A stretch of 22,433 bases of DNA from Paenibacillaceae bacterium UBA6304. GTDB lineage: Bacteria; Bacillota; Bacilli; Paenibacillales; Paenibacillaceae. The stretch lies in NCBI GenBank assembly GCA_002439285.1, contig DJTQ01000272.1, positions 580 to 23,012 on the forward strand, read 5' to 3'. Below the pieces are notes generated by a model. It did no database searches, had not been told where the DNA came from, and saw only the letters and a list, made by a program, of their open reading frames with translations. Within the stretch, counting starts at the first letter, position 1, and every line of letters starts with the position of its first letter. A program made the translations under genes and the position numbers. Below are positions 22,263 through 22,433 of this stretch, in pieces.

Positions 22263-22433
22263 ACATGAAAGAGTGAATATTGGTAATGCGATGACAGGGA
22301 CAAGTAAGCAATGTTCTATTTCCTGCAGAAAGCCGGTGGTTGATGCGAACCGGAGGATAGACCTTGACGAATGGACCCTTGAGCACCGTGCAGAACCGGA
22401 AGGAATTTACCTTGCGCAGTATGCCGGTCGTCT
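22263..22433 (+). ncRNA. Glycine-type T-box leader (partial, cut by window end)
   Basis: T-box leaders bind uncharged tRNA and control aminoacyl-tRNA synthetase or amino-acid genes by attenuation. Stem I features are present: AGTA of the specifier loop's 5' side (in acaagtaagc, about 22300), the distal loop GGTGGTTGATGCGAACC (22334-22352), and the 3' specifier side GAA-T-GGA-C (22369-22376) followed by CTTGAGCA. Aligned from memory to B. subtilis glyQS (GAA-A-GGC-A, then CTTGAGCA), the specifier is GGA, a glycine codon. The downstream antiterminator and gene lie beyond the window; glycyl-tRNA synthetase is the natural guess. Confidence 0.85.

Overview
The window reads as chromosome of a spore-forming, low-to-mid GC Gram-positive bacterium, most likely Paenibacillus or a close relative. 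The evidence is a set of spore genes (yunB, lytH, ylbJ, a CtpB-like S41 protease, an alpha/beta SASP with a textbook SigG promoter), strong AGGAGG ribosome binding sites, several TTG/GTG starts, and a T-box leader. The genus is an inference from gene content and from the style of the dispersed intergenic repeats; no 16S or ribosomal protein gene is present to fix it.

Layout. 1-612: intergenic, with four short palindromic hairpin repeats and a frameshifted small membrane-protein gene on the minus strand. 613-4105: the conserved yunB / lytH / lipA / yutD neighbourhood. yunB and lytH converge on a shared terminator; lytH and lipA diverge from a region with a 10-bp-arm inverted repeat; lipA-yutD form an operon. 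4106-4530: gene-free and repeat-rich, with four copies of a 21-bp repeat in two oppositely oriented pairs and a 13-bp tandem repeat. 4531-8142: a minus-strand run, ylbJ - NAD kinase - S41 protease. 8298-10084: a 31-aa membrane peptide, a group II truncated globin with a DUF2225 protein, then a convergent YycC-like / Cys-rich small protein pair. 10223-12025: an M3 oligoendopeptidase.

12190-18863 is the most distinctive part. It is a five-gene plus-strand unit holding a FAD-dependent oxidoreductase, a CitMHS/GntP-type carboxylate transporter, a stand-alone HyuA-type (hydantoinase/oxoprolinase) ATPase without its usual HyuB partner, a protein with an HEYYH zinc-peptidase motif that I do not recognise, and an RpiR/MurR regulator. 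There are operator-like repeats in front of the first gene and in front of the regulator. It looks like an inducible import and breakdown module for a small organic acid or cyclic amide whose identity the sequence does not reveal. This is my best candidate for something undescribed.

18987-22433: an orphan FAD/NAD(P)-binding oxidoreductase, an unrecognised 139-aa protein behind a near-consensus SigA promoter, the SASP gene, an aldose 1-epimerase-like gene, and, cut by the window edge, the start of a T-box leader whose specifier reads GGA (glycine). The gene it controls (probably glycyl-tRNA synthetase) lies outside.

All functional calls rest on motif and family recognition by eye; no database search was run.
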